Assembly: GCA_024277285.1 (NCBI GenBank)
Contig: JAJRVM010000237.1
Coordinates: forward strand, 1-59,739
DNA: 59,739 nucleotides
Source of the DNA: Planctomycetota bacterium
Lineage (GTDB): Bacteria; Planctomycetota; Planctomycetia; Pirellulales; Pirellulaceae
Reading direction: 5' to 3'
Below the pieces are notes generated by a model. The model saw nothing but the letters and a program-made list of their open reading frames with translations, was not told where the DNA came from and made no database searches. The position numbers and the translations under genes were made by a program. Positions 26,757 to 34,994 of the stretch are shown in pieces (positions within the stretch are counted from its first letter, which is position 1; each line of letters begins with the position of its first letter).

Positions 26757-28081
26757 CAGTCGCCACGCAGCTTGAGACTCAACTGGGCCAGCTTTTCACG
26801 CACTTCGTTCAGACTGGTGACACCGAAGTTCTTGCACTCCAGCATGTCGTCGCCGGTCTTGCGAATCAGCTCGCCAATCGTCGTCATGCCAAGACGCACC
26901 ATGCACTTGCGGGCACGCACCGATAGATTCAAGTCGGAAATGGGGCGATCCAGCACCGCCTGCCCTTCGGGAGGCAGCTGGGAAACATCGATCGGCACCT
27001 CCGGCTCGTTGCGCGGGTGGGCAAACTGTCCCAGATCAAGGCCCTTGGAATGCAACATGTCGCGAATTTCGACCAAACTGGTTTCGCCAAAATTCTTGCT
27101 TGCCAATAGCTCCAGTTCCGACGTGCGAGTGAGGTCGCCCAAGGTCTTCACGCCCATCTTTTGCAGGCAATTCCGGCTGCGAACCGACAGTTCAAAGTCA
27201 TTGACCGAGATATTGAGGACCTGATTCAGACGATCGTTACGCTTCTGCGCTTCTTCGTCATAGAACATGTCGTTGGAAGCAACCGCATCCTTGTAGTACA
27301 GTCGAGCGCGCTCGTGATTCGGGAAGCTGTCTAGAATGCGGCGATAACAGGACTGAGCCTGATCGTACTTCTGGAAATCTTCGCACAAGATCCCCAAATT
27401 CAACAACGCACCAACATGAGTCGGATAACCTCGTACCGAGCGCTCATAAAGCCGCAACGCCGTCACGTCGTCGCCATGTCGGTCGCTCTCCATGGCCAAT
27501 CCGAAGAGCGCCCCGGCGTGAGCCGGATCGACGCTGACCGCCCGCTCGTAGAGCGCGACAACTTCGGTCGGATTGCCACCCATTGCCGCTACCGTGGCAC
27601 CGCGCTGATACAGGTACTCAGCCGTCTGCTCCACCGCCCCAAACAGCTCGTCCAACGTGGCCAACGCACCGGCCGGGTCACGCATGTATCGCTGCGTTTC
27701 GCAAATGGCCAACGCACAGCCATCCGAGTTATAACCAGCCCCTCGGGCCGCACTAAAGCTGTTTATCGCCTCAGTGTACTCGTTCCTCGAAAACTGGGCT
27801 CGCCCCAGAAAAAACAACGCCAGAGCGCTCCCATCCGCACTGCTCAGCGTCTCAATTGCACGCGGAGCGCGACCGAGCAAGAAATAACAAACCCCAAGAC
27901 GGACCGCCATGGCGGGCGTCAGATTCTCGCTCATTTCTAACTCGGCAACCGAATCGCGCAGCACCGACAGATGGGAAGCATCTTCCGCGATCAGCTGCGT
28001 CAACTGGCTAATCTCGTTGGGTCCAAACGTGCTGTTGGACAACACGATTTCCTTGAGGTCAACATCCAACCCTTGTGACAT
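26756..28081 (-). CDS. TPR protein with two RNA-polymerase alpha-CTD-like domains
   Basis: A 441-residue soluble protein. Residues about 60-270 are TPR repeats (e.g. [55 protein letters not shown]). Two copies of the helix-hairpin-helix domain seen at the C-terminus of RNA polymerase alpha follow: [20 protein letters not shown]...[12 protein letters not shown] (about 295-350) and [20 protein letters not shown]...[12 protein letters not shown] (about 380-436). The alpha N-terminal domain is absent, so it is not the polymerase subunit. It may contact DNA or activators, or act in translation/transcription coupling; this is inference. It overlaps the tgt start by 1 base. Confidence 0.88.
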   Translation of the reverse strand: MSQGLDVDLKEIVLSNSTFGPNEISQLTQLIAEDASHLSVLRDSVAELEMSENLTPAMAVRLGVCYFLLGRAPRAIETLSSADGSALALFFLGRAQFSRNEYTEAINSFSAARGAGYNSDGCALAICETQRYMRDPAGALATLDELFGAVEQTAEYLYQRGATVAAMGGNPTEVVALYERAVSVDPAHAGALFGLAMESDRHGDDVTALRLYERSVRGYPTHVGALLNLGILCEDFQKYDQAQSCYRRILDSFPNHERARLYYKDAVASNDMFYDEEAQKRNDRLNQVLNISVNDFELSVRSRNCLQKMGVKTLGDLTRTSELELLASKNFGETSLVEIRDMLHSKGLDLGQFAHPRNEPEVPIDVSQLPPEGQAVLDRPISDLNLSVRARKCMVRLGMTTIGELIRKTGDDMLECKNFGVTSLNEVREKLAQLSLKLRGD

Positions 28082-28148
28082 TTGGCGATTCTCCCCATCC
28101 CACGCTCAGTGATTGCAGCAAACCAGAGGGCTCACGAAGAAAGCAGAG

Positions 28149-28222
28149 AGCCAGCGGTGGGAGTCGAACCCACAACCCCCGCATTACGAATGCGGTGCTC
28201 TGCCAATTGAAGCTACGCTGGC
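28149..28222 (-). tRNA. tRNA-Thr (CGT anticodon)
   Basis: On the minus strand: acceptor GCCAGCG/CGCTGGC, discriminator T, D-arm GCTTCAATTGGCAGAGC, anticodon stem CCGCA/TGCGG with loop TTCGTAA (anticodon CGT), T-arm GTGGG-TTCGACT-CCCAC. 74 nt, CCA not encoded. Confidence 0.95.
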
Positions 28223-28416
28223 ATCCCGAGCGCGCAGGTGCGACGCACGTAGAAACTCATACGGTAGAAAAACGGAGCCCTGGCGTCAATAGGCTCTGGC
28301 AGAGCCAAAGGGTCGAAATCAGAGGGCCTAAACCAGACCGCCTGCTTAGTTCGACAGCGTCACTCTATCTTGGGCCATGCGCGTAACATGCTTCCGAGTA
28401 ATGAATATTGGTTCAC

Positions 28417-28445
28417 AGGCCCTGCCTGCTTGTCTGACAGGTGAA
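28417..28445 (-). repeat. REP-like covarying hairpin, element 3 left
   Basis: Minus strand: flank TTCACC, stem TGTCAG/CAGGCA (imperfect), loop ACAAG, then GGGCCT. Paired with 28502-28530. Beside it is an AGCTTGCCAAGCTAGATCGC block shared with element 4. Confidence 0.75.
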
Positions 28446-28501
28446 TTAGCTTGCCAAGCTAGATCGCAAACGAGGTGTTCCCGCCAGACGAGGCAAACTG
28501 A

Positions 28502-28530
28502 CTCACCAACGGCACAAGGCCGTTGGAGTC
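28502..28530 (+). repeat. REP-like covarying hairpin, element 3 right
   Basis: Flank CTCACC, stem AACGGC/GCCGTT, loop ACAAG, flank GGAGTC. Confidence 0.85.
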
Positions 28531-28688
28531 TAGAATTCATGTCAAAAGTGGTATTGTACAACTAGGCATCTTTGTCGCTCGGCCCAGAGAAACAACCCGT
28601 CCGCTGGGGTTGGAACGTATCGAGCAGCTGCTTCACGGGTTCACGGCACGGAGTGCCGTGCCACACTGCGTCGAAGACGCGGGAAGGC

Positions 28689-28855
28689 AAAAAAGCGGGA
28701 CCTCTGACGTGTCAAACACGCGTTGACGAATCCGCACGGTCAGGGGCAAGGCAACCAATACGGGAAATCCCGTCAGAGGTCCCACGGGCCAGATTGTCGC
28801 GTCGCCCGAAGTGTCGCTCTTCGGTGACGCGATGCTATCCACAACGCGAATCTGG
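28689..28855 (-). ncRNA. Candidate structured RNA with terminator-like 3' end
   Basis: Read on the minus strand, the first domain is closed by CCAGATT/AATCTGG (28789-28795 with 28849-28855) and contains TCGCGTC/GACGCGA and CCGAAG/CTTCGG stems. The second is closed by the 13-bp stem GGGACCTCTGACG (28697-28709 with 28771-28783) and holds GTCAA/TTGAC. The second stem ends in GC TTTTTT on the minus strand, as expected for a terminated transcript. No reading frame of quality occurs. It matches no RNA family that I recognise, and a promoter was not identified. Confidence 0.35.
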
Positions 28856-29186
28856 TGCCAAAGTCGCGGCAAATCGTAGCGTGCCTGGCAAATCGCCATA
28901 ACTCTATTTACTGCCGCGTGTTAGTAAACTCGCCAGCCGCCCTCTCAAACCGACGGCGCAGGGATCCAAGCCGTCGAACGTGGCCATTCGATACAGCGAA
29001 ACGAAACAGTCGTGGCAGCATTGACCAGTCGACTCGGCGCTAGACCGGTCAACACAGGGTGGGGACGTGAACGATCGGCCTCCAGACAGGCGTGGAACGC
29101 CATTTTGGCGTATAAAGAGAGTGTTGGCGACGCGCCGGATATGGTACATTCCCTGCGAAACCACTGCTCCACCGCTGGAACGCTCC

Positions 29187-30164
29187 ATGTCACGTGCGAT
29201 TAGCTATCAGTCCGACACAGCCCAACGGGTCCTCATCTTGACCAACCCTACGGCCGGTTCGGGAGTCCATGGCGAAACAATCACAAAGCTCCGGGACCTC
29301 TTGCGAGCTGGCGGGTTACAGGCCGAAATCACGTCCGATCTGGCGCAAATTGCGTCCGTGTGTGCCGAGCCGCAGCAAGCCAACCTGCGCGCCGTGGTCG
29401 CTGCGGGCGGAGACGGCACCGTTGGCGAAATCGTCAACCGCACGCCACCCGACACACCGATCGCCGTCCTGCCACTTGGCACCGAAAACCTCCTGGCCAA
29501 ATACCTTGGTATGCTCGGCGGTCCACGGGATTTGAGCCAGGCGATCCTTCACGGGGCGACCGTCCGCATCGATGCCGGGCAAGCTGCCGACCGCGTATTC
29601 GTGCTCATGGCCGGGTGTGGGTTCGACGCGGACGTGGTGCAACGCTTGCATACGGCCCGAACCGGGAACATTCGCCACTTTTCTTATGTCAAACCTATTT
29701 TCGATTCCATACGTAACTACCAATATCCGCTGCTGCATGTTGAGTGTTCGGGGGTGGTTGATCCACGCGTGCCGCAAGCCACGTCCCGTCAGCGGACCTT
29801 TTCCGTGCGGTGGCTTTTTGTCATCAATCTACCGCGCTATGCCGGTGGGCTGAAATTCGCTCCGCACGCGGTCGGAACCGACGACCTGCTCGATGTCTGC
29901 GGCTTCGAGCACGGTTCGCTTGCGAACGGCCTACGATACCTGGCCGGTGTTCTGCGAACGGAACATCTCAAATGGCCGGATTGTCACTACGTTCGAGCAA
30001 AAAAAGTGCGCATCGTGCCAGAATACTCGACCAATAACGTGCTCTACCAATTGGATGGCGACCCTGGCGGGAGCATTCCGCTGGAAATAAAGTCGCTCCC
30101 GGCCCGGATCCGCCTGGTCGTCCATGAAACGTGGGCTGTCGAGCACGGATTTCAACACGAATGA
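29187..30164 (+). CDS. Diacylglycerol/sphingosine-kinase-type lipid kinase
   Basis: A 325-residue protein of the DAGK catalytic family (YegS/DgkB-like), which phosphorylates lipid substrates with ATP. Visible motifs are ILTNPTAGSGVHGETI (residues about 17-32), the nucleotide-binding VVAAGGDGTVGEIVNR (about 70), PLGTENLLAKYLG, MAGCGFDADVV, VINLPRYAGGLKFAPHAVGTDDLLDVCGF and YQLDGDPGG near the C-terminus. ATG 29187 fits the domain start; the frame is open for 40 more codons without family similarity. The substrate cannot be told; some family members are involved in undecaprenol or pigment synthesis. Confidence 0.88.
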   Translation: MSRAISYQSDTAQRVLILTNPTAGSGVHGETITKLRDLLRAGGLQAEITSDLAQIASVCAEPQQANLRAVVAAGGDGTVGEIVNRTPPDTPIAVLPLGTENLLAKYLGMLGGPRDLSQAILHGATVRIDAGQAADRVFVLMAGCGFDADVVQRLHTARTGNIRHFSYVKPIFDSIRNYQYPLLHVECSGVVDPRVPQATSRQRTFSVRWLFVINLPRYAGGLKFAPHAVGTDDLLDVCGFEHGSLANGLRYLAGVLRTEHLKWPDCHYVRAKKVRIVPEYSTNNVLYQLDGDPGGSIPLEIKSLPARIRLVVHETWAVEHGFQHE

Positions 30165-30236
30165 GTCCCAGTGTCTTGAAAAACCGTAACCGTTTAGCCA
30201 AATGAAGTAATGTCTGAAGTAATGTCGCTTTCAAAA

Positions 30237-30265
30237 GACTCCCATGGGCTCGTCCCATGGGTGAA
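30237..30265 (-). repeat. REP-like covarying hairpin, element 2 left
   Basis: Minus strand: flank TTCACC, stem CATGGG/CCCATG, loop ACGAG, flank GGAGTC. Confidence 0.85.
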
Positions 30266-30303
30266 AACGCCTGGTGAGCTACCCGCGATGCCAGAGCTAC
30301 TCC

Positions 30304-30347
30304 CCCCACTTCCCTCCCCGCCGCCTTCGGCGGGGAGGGAAGTGGGG
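30304..30347. repeat. Perfect 20-bp-arm hairpin inside element 2
   Basis: Arms 30304-30323 and 30328-30347 pair perfectly around loop CCTT. The sequence is related to 6784-6826, with paired changes in both arms. Confidence 0.88.
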
Positions 30348-30395
30348 CCGTGTATGTGGAGGGGATGGGACGCCACGGGTAGCCTACCAATCCGG

Positions 30396-30424
30396 TTCAC
30401 CCACCGCACAAGGCGGTGGGGGTC
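30396..30424 (+). repeat. REP-like covarying hairpin, element 2 right
   Basis: Flank TTCACC, stem CACCGC/GCGGTG, loop ACAAG, flank GGGGTC. Confidence 0.85.
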
Positions 30425-30576
30425 GACCGATGGAAAATGAACTCGAGTGCACATCCCACTTCAGATGGCGAAACCGTTGCGAAAAACCAATGTCTTGAAA
30501 AACCAGTGTCCCGTATTCACGCAGAAAGCCGAGCTGAAGCATAAACCGGCTGAACCAGAACACGAGTGCCAAGCTG

Positions 30577-31413
30577 ATGAACTCCACAACTGTCGGCCCC
30601 TATGAATGCGGTGACGGGTGCCCCTTGTTGCTGATCGCGGGTCCCTGCGTACTGCAAAGCGAGTCGTTGGCGTTGGAAATCGCGCAACACCTCAAAGCCG
30701 TCACGGCTGACCTTCCGGTCAACTTGGTATTCAAGGCGTCGTTTGACAAGGCGAATCGGACCAGCATCGCCGCGGAGCGTGGCCCGGGGCTGGACCAGGG
30801 CCTCGCCATACTTCGCCAAGTGCGTGACACCCTGGACATTCCGGTCACAACAGACATCCATGAACCATGGCAAGCACAACCGGTGGGCGAAGTATGTGCC
30901 CTCTTGCAAATCCCGGCGTTCCTCGCTCGGCAAACCGACCTATTGGCGGCGGCTGCGGCGACAGGTCGCAGCGTGAACGTCAAAAAGGGCCAATTCATGG
31001 CACCTTGGGACATGCAACATGTGGTCAACAAATTGCACGCGTCCGGGTGCCATAACGTGCTGTTATGCGAGCGCGGAACCTTTTTCGGCTACGGCCGACT
31101 CGTCAATGACATACGTGCTTTGCCGCAGATGCGTGCCTTGCAGGTCCCGGTGGTCTTTGACGCGACGCACAGTGTTCAGGAACCGGGCGGCTTGGGCGCG
31201 TCCACCGGCGGTAATCGCGCGATGGTCGAACCGCTAGCCCGTGCGGCCATTGCGGTGGGGGTGGATGGGTTGTTTTTTGAAACCCACCCTGATCCAGAAA
31301 CGTCGCCCAGCGATGGCGCGAACATGGTCCCGCTCGACCAGTTTTCGGCGTTACTCGGTCGGCTCGTCCAGTTGCGCACCCTGATCGAGAGTTTTCGCTC
31401 GGCCGAATCGTAA
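30577..31413 (+). CDS. kdsA: 3-deoxy-8-phosphooctulonate (KDO-8-P) synthase
   Basis: Condenses phosphoenolpyruvate with arabinose 5-phosphate to give KDO-8-phosphate for LPS inner core. The 278-residue protein shows [19 protein letters not shown] (residues 18-36), [51 protein letters not shown] and [14 protein letters not shown]. The Cys in AGPC is the position that marks the metal-dependent class; metal-independent enzymes have Asn there, so this one is inferred to need a metal ion. It supports an LPS-type outer membrane. The gene stands alone here, about 120 bp before a lipoprotein gene. Confidence 0.95.
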   Translation: MNSTTVGPYECGDGCPLLLIAGPCVLQSESLALEIAQHLKAVTADLPVNLVFKASFDKANRTSIAAERGPGLDQGLAILRQVRDTLDIPVTTDIHEPWQAQPVGEVCALLQIPAFLARQTDLLAAAAATGRSVNVKKGQFMAPWDMQHVVNKLHASGCHNVLLCERGTFFGYGRLVNDIRALPQMRALQVPVVFDATHSVQEPGGLGASTGGNRAMVEPLARAAIAVGVDGLFFETHPDPETSPSDGANMVPLDQFSALLGRLVQLRTLIESFRSAES

Positions 31414-31531
31414 GTAGACTGAGGTAAGACGCCCGGCGGTGCGAGCAGCTACTCGATTGGCCCGGCACGGGATTGGACCGCCCCAACAGAGACGCTTGCC
31501 GGCACCCACGTGCCGCAGTGAGGACCTATTC

Positions 31532-33385
31532 ATGCTTGACGCGCGCGATTGTCGTTTACCGGCCACACGTTTACCGGCCACAATGGGATCTCGATGCGAA
31601 AATGCGCACCACGCGAGTCCCAGGCCCGGGGCGTTGGCGCCGCCATGGCGCGCGTTAGCCGCCATCGCCTGTGGCCTGGCACTCCTGACCGGCTGTCGCG
31701 AGGAAGTGTCGACCAGCGACCTGGAGGTGATCACGGCCGAGACACAACCGCCGGAACAAGACCATTTTGAAATTGGCATCGACTTTCTGAAGATGCGCGA
31801 CGAACACAATTTGGGGCGCTCCGCCAGCCAAGCCGCTTACCACCTGAATCGCTGGATTCGGGACCAGACCGCAGACGCTCGTTGGATGGTCAATCGTGGC
31901 ATGATCAACACCTTGCCGGACGCCATCCGGCGCACCGAGGCAACGAAGATGATCCTGAGCGACAAGTCGTTGGCCAAGCTGGAGTTTGGAATGAGCGACG
32001 TGCTATATTTGGAAGAAGCACGCTGGCTGCGCGCAATCGCGAAGCAGGTCGAGAATGGGCCGCAAGATCCCGCTCTGCAGCAATGGGCACAGGCATCGGG
32101 GCTTGCCCCGGAGGTGGCTGCAGCGCTACTCAAGAGCCAAGCGTTGTTTGATTGGACCATCCGCAACATCCAGTTGGAAAAACTGCTGGAGTACCCCAAG
32201 ACTTCGGCCGCTGGGCCGATCGCCGCCGGAAACGCCGATCCCACCGCCGGTTGGCCCCCTCCCATGCTCGGCATGCCCGGGCCAGGCTATACAGGTCACC
32301 CTTGGCACGTGCTGATGTATGGACGTGGCGACACCTATCAGCGTGCTCGAGTCTTCATGCTCTTGTGCCGCCAGCTGCGTATTGACGCGGTAATGCTAGG
32401 CATCGACACCAAGGTCGGTCGCGCGCGCCCATGGGCACCCGCCGTGTTGGTCGGCGGTCAGCTGTACTTGTTCGACACCACGCTGGGCATGCCGATCGCC
32501 GGCCCAAAAGGGCAGGGAATCGCCACGCTTGCGCAAGCCAAGGCCGACCCAACGATCCTGAAAGCATTGACCATCGGCGAGAAGTACGTGTATCCGATCA
32601 GCCAGGCTGATTTGGAAAAGGTGGTGGCGTTGATCGACGCGGCTCCGGAGTCCCTATCGCAACGCATGGTATTGGTCGAAAAACAACTCAGCGCGGCCGA
32701 TCAAATGATCGCGCCCGTTGCTTTGTCACAACTTGCCAAGAAACTCAAAACGGTCAAGGGCATCACCGCCGTGAGACTCTGGGCGGTGCCGATCGAAACC
32801 AGCATTTACCAACAGGCGCATGCCGCCATGCTCGAACGCAACCCGCAGGCGCAATGGCAAGAGTTCCTCGACAAGGGCATATTTGAACAACTCAACCCAC
32901 TGGTAAAAGGACGCCGCAGTTATCTATTGGGCCAGTTCAATAAGGAAGACACCCGCGAAGGTGCTGCGGGCTATTTTCGGGTGGCCCGCGTCACGGACGC
33001 GACTTTGGCCAACCTGGAAACATCGCGCAGTGCACAACGCGCGATGGGATTGAGCCGGCCACGTGGTATGAGCAACGAAGAATGGAACGGCCGCCTGCAG
33101 CAAGTGAAACGGCTACAGGTGGAATCGAAGCAGAACGCCAGCTATTGGATGGGACTCGTCCACCAGCAACAGGGCAACCCCAAGGTCGCCCTCAATTGGC
33201 TCAAAAAGCGTACGCTCGAAAAATCCCCCGAAGGTCCATGGACCAGCGGCGCACGTTACAACCTGGCACGCTGTTACGAGGCCTTAGGCGACACCAAGGA
33301 AGCGATCCGCTTGTATCGTATTGACGATTCGCCTCAACGGCATGGCAACCTGCTGCGGGCCCAACGGCTCGAAAAACAGCCGTAG
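31532..33385 (+). CDS. Large lipoprotein with C-terminal TPR-like segment, unknown function
   Basis: A 617-residue protein with a signal peptide ending in the lipobox LLTGC (LAAIACGLALLTGC). The central region contains a long helix-rich part and the block LMYGRGDTYQRARVFMLLCRQLRIDAVMLGI followed by APAVLVGGQLYLFDTTLGMPI, which recalls a transglutaminase-like core, although I cannot place a full Cys-His-Asp triad. The last 80 residues look like TPR (YWMGLVHQQQGNPKVALNWLKK, ARYNLARCYEALGDTKEAIRLY). ATG 31532 has AGGA about 9 bases upstream; a later ATG at codon 18 is possible. Resembles a planctomycete-specific family of unknown role. Confidence 0.65.
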   Translation: MLDARDCRLPATRLPATMGSRCENAHHASPRPGALAPPWRALAAIACGLALLTGCREEVSTSDLEVITAETQPPEQDHFEIGIDFLKMRDEHNLGRSASQAAYHLNRWIRDQTADARWMVNRGMINTLPDAIRRTEATKMILSDKSLAKLEFGMSDVLYLEEARWLRAIAKQVENGPQDPALQQWAQASGLAPEVAAALLKSQALFDWTIRNIQLEKLLEYPKTSAAGPIAAGNADPTAGWPPPMLGMPGPGYTGHPWHVLMYGRGDTYQRARVFMLLCRQLRIDAVMLGIDTKVGRARPWAPAVLVGGQLYLFDTTLGMPIAGPKGQGIATLAQAKADPTILKALTIGEKYVYPISQADLEKVVALIDAAPESLSQRMVLVEKQLSAADQMIAPVALSQLAKKLKTVKGITAVRLWAVPIETSIYQQAHAAMLERNPQAQWQEFLDKGIFEQLNPLVKGRRSYLLGQFNKEDTREGAAGYFRVARVTDATLANLETSRSAQRAMGLSRPRGMSNEEWNGRLQQVKRLQVESKQNASYWMGLVHQQQGNPKVALNWLKKRTLEKSPEGPWTSGARYNLARCYEALGDTKEAIRLYRIDDSPQRHGNLLRAQRLEKQP

Positions 33386-33413
33386 GACCCGCCGTCATTC
33401 GGCCATACCAACC

Positions 33414-34298
33414 CTACCAGGCAAAAGTGGCTCCGGTCAGCCGCTCGTAAGCTTCTATGTACTTTGCACGTGTCTTCGTCACGACATCCTCTGGCAGAGC
33501 AGGTGGTGCACTGCTCTTGTCCCATCCCGTCTCGCTCAGCCAATCACGTACAAACTGCTTGTCAAACGACGGCTGTCCGTGCCCAGGTTCGTAGAGGTCG
33601 GCAGGCCAAAAACGCGAGCTATCCGGAGTTAGCGCCTCGTCGATCAATATCAGCTCGCCCTCGCAATACCCCCATTCAAATTTCGTGTCGGCGATGATAA
33701 TCCCTTTATCACGCGCCCAGGCCGCACCCAGTTGGTACAACTCGATACTCCTGCGACGCAGCTCTTCCGCAGCCACCGCCCCGGTGACGCCAATCATCGT
33801 TTCAAACGAAATGTTGATATCGTGCCCAGTCTCCTCTTTGGTCGCCGGTGTGAAAATCGGCTCCGGCAATTGGTCGCACTGTGTCAGCCCGCTGGGCAGT
33901 TTGATCCCACACACCTCACCACTCTGCTGGTACTCCTTCCAGCCGGACCCGTCCAAGTAACCACGCACCACGCACTCGATCGGGACGACCTGGCATTTGC
34001 GCACCAGCATGCTGCGCCCTTGCAACACGTCAATATTGGTTCCGGCGGGGAGCAACTGCGGATCGATTTCCGTCGAAATCATGTGGTTGGGAAGGTCGAA
34101 GTGCTGAAACCAGAACTTGCTCAGCTGCGTCAGGACGCGGCCCTTGTCAGGGATCCCCGTGGGCAGTACCCAATCGAATGCACTAATTCGATCGGTGCTG
34201 ACCATCAGCAACTGATCGCCAAGATCGTACATATCACGTACCTTCCCACTGCGAACCGGCAAACCCTCGATCGACGTTTCCAATAACGACTCGCTCAT
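33414..34298 (-). CDS. purC: SAICAR synthetase (purine synthesis)
   Basis: ATP-dependent ligation of CAIR and aspartate in de novo purine synthesis. The 294-residue protein has [41 protein letters not shown] at the N-terminus, VIPTN-like [21 protein letters not shown] in the middle, [13 protein letters not shown] and [32 protein letters not shown] toward the C-terminus, with all parts expected for a full-length enzyme of the long (eukaryote/actinobacterial-like) type. Convergent with the lipoprotein gene, 28 bp apart. No other pur gene is near. Confidence 0.95.
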   Translation of the reverse strand: MSESLLETSIEGLPVRSGKVRDMYDLGDQLLMVSTDRISAFDWVLPTGIPDKGRVLTQLSKFWFQHFDLPNHMISTEIDPQLLPAGTNIDVLQGRSMLVRKCQVVPIECVVRGYLDGSGWKEYQQSGEVCGIKLPSGLTQCDQLPEPIFTPATKEETGHDINISFETMIGVTGAVAAEELRRRSIELYQLGAAWARDKGIIIADTKFEWGYCEGELILIDEALTPDSSRFWPADLYEPGHGQPSFDKQFVRDWLSETGWDKSSAPPALPEDVVTKTRAKYIEAYERLTGATFAW

Positions 34299-34994
34299 CT
34301 GATCTCTCCTCGCTCTCGGGCAGCGGCGACGGTAATCGCCCTGACCAGGTGCTTGTGAACTGCTAACAGGCCGCTCGGCAAACGCCTGCGCATGCGGCGG
34401 TAATCCTCATTTTCGGCCGATCCCTACTCGTTGGCGAACTTCATCTAGCGGATGCCCCGAAGGCCCGCACTGCCCCCATCCCAGCCACTGAGCAGCACTG
34501 GCCCAGTCAAGACACGCCAACAAGACCACGCCGAAAGCCTCATCCGGTATGCCCATCCACGCGATGTTCGGCCCATTTGGGGGCGAGTATAGCAGGGCGC
34601 GAAGCGGGACGGCTAGCGGGCGTCCCCGCGCGGTATCTCGATCCCCCTGGGGCGCGGCAGTTCGAGATTACGCAAACGCGTGGATACTGCGTTTGGCGCG
34701 TCTCCCAATACCGTCTCCCAATACCGTCTCCCAATACCGATTCCCAATACCGATTCCCAATACCGATTCCCGGGGCCGATTCCCAATACCGATTCCCGGG
34801 GCCAGAGCAACACGCCAACGGGAGCCCCCAATCCAGTGGACCAGTTGAATGGGCGGGCCCCCTGCGTTACACTCGCCAAAGTCTCAGTTAGACAGCAAAT
34901 CTTATTGATGGCGAGAGCGTTCCTTTTCGCGCGGCAGTGGTGCCCCCTCTAGGCCGGTTGATTGCTCTCGGGACGCGAGGTCGAGGATTCGTTC
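34299..34994. other. Gene-free gap with a 13-bp tandem repeat
   Basis: No gene seen. Apart from the repeat array at 34702-34804 I see no structure. Promoters for the divergent purC and GH10-like genes should lie here. Confidence 0.55.
34702..34804. repeat. 13-bp tandem repeat, about 8 units
   Basis: Units such as CTCCCAATACCGT, TTCCCAATACCGA and TTCCCGGGGCCGA follow each other without spacers. Variation is confined to a few positions. Confidence 0.85.

Larger units (their letters stand above)
28223..29186. other. Intergenic region with repeats and a structured RNA candidate
   Basis: No protein gene seen. It carries hairpin-pair element 3 (28417-28530) and a strongly self-complementary stretch at 28689-28855. 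Confidence 0.55.
30165..30576. other. Gap carrying hairpin-pair element 2
   Basis: No gene seen. Two inverted REP-like hairpins enclose a 20-bp-arm hairpin, and the whole is bracketed by a 14-bp direct repeat TGTCTTGAAAAACC (30172-30185 and 30491-30504). Confidence 0.7.

Noticed and set aside
34702..34804. Possible CRISPR array
   Set aside because: Units are 13 bp and directly adjacent, with no spacers and no cas genes nearby.
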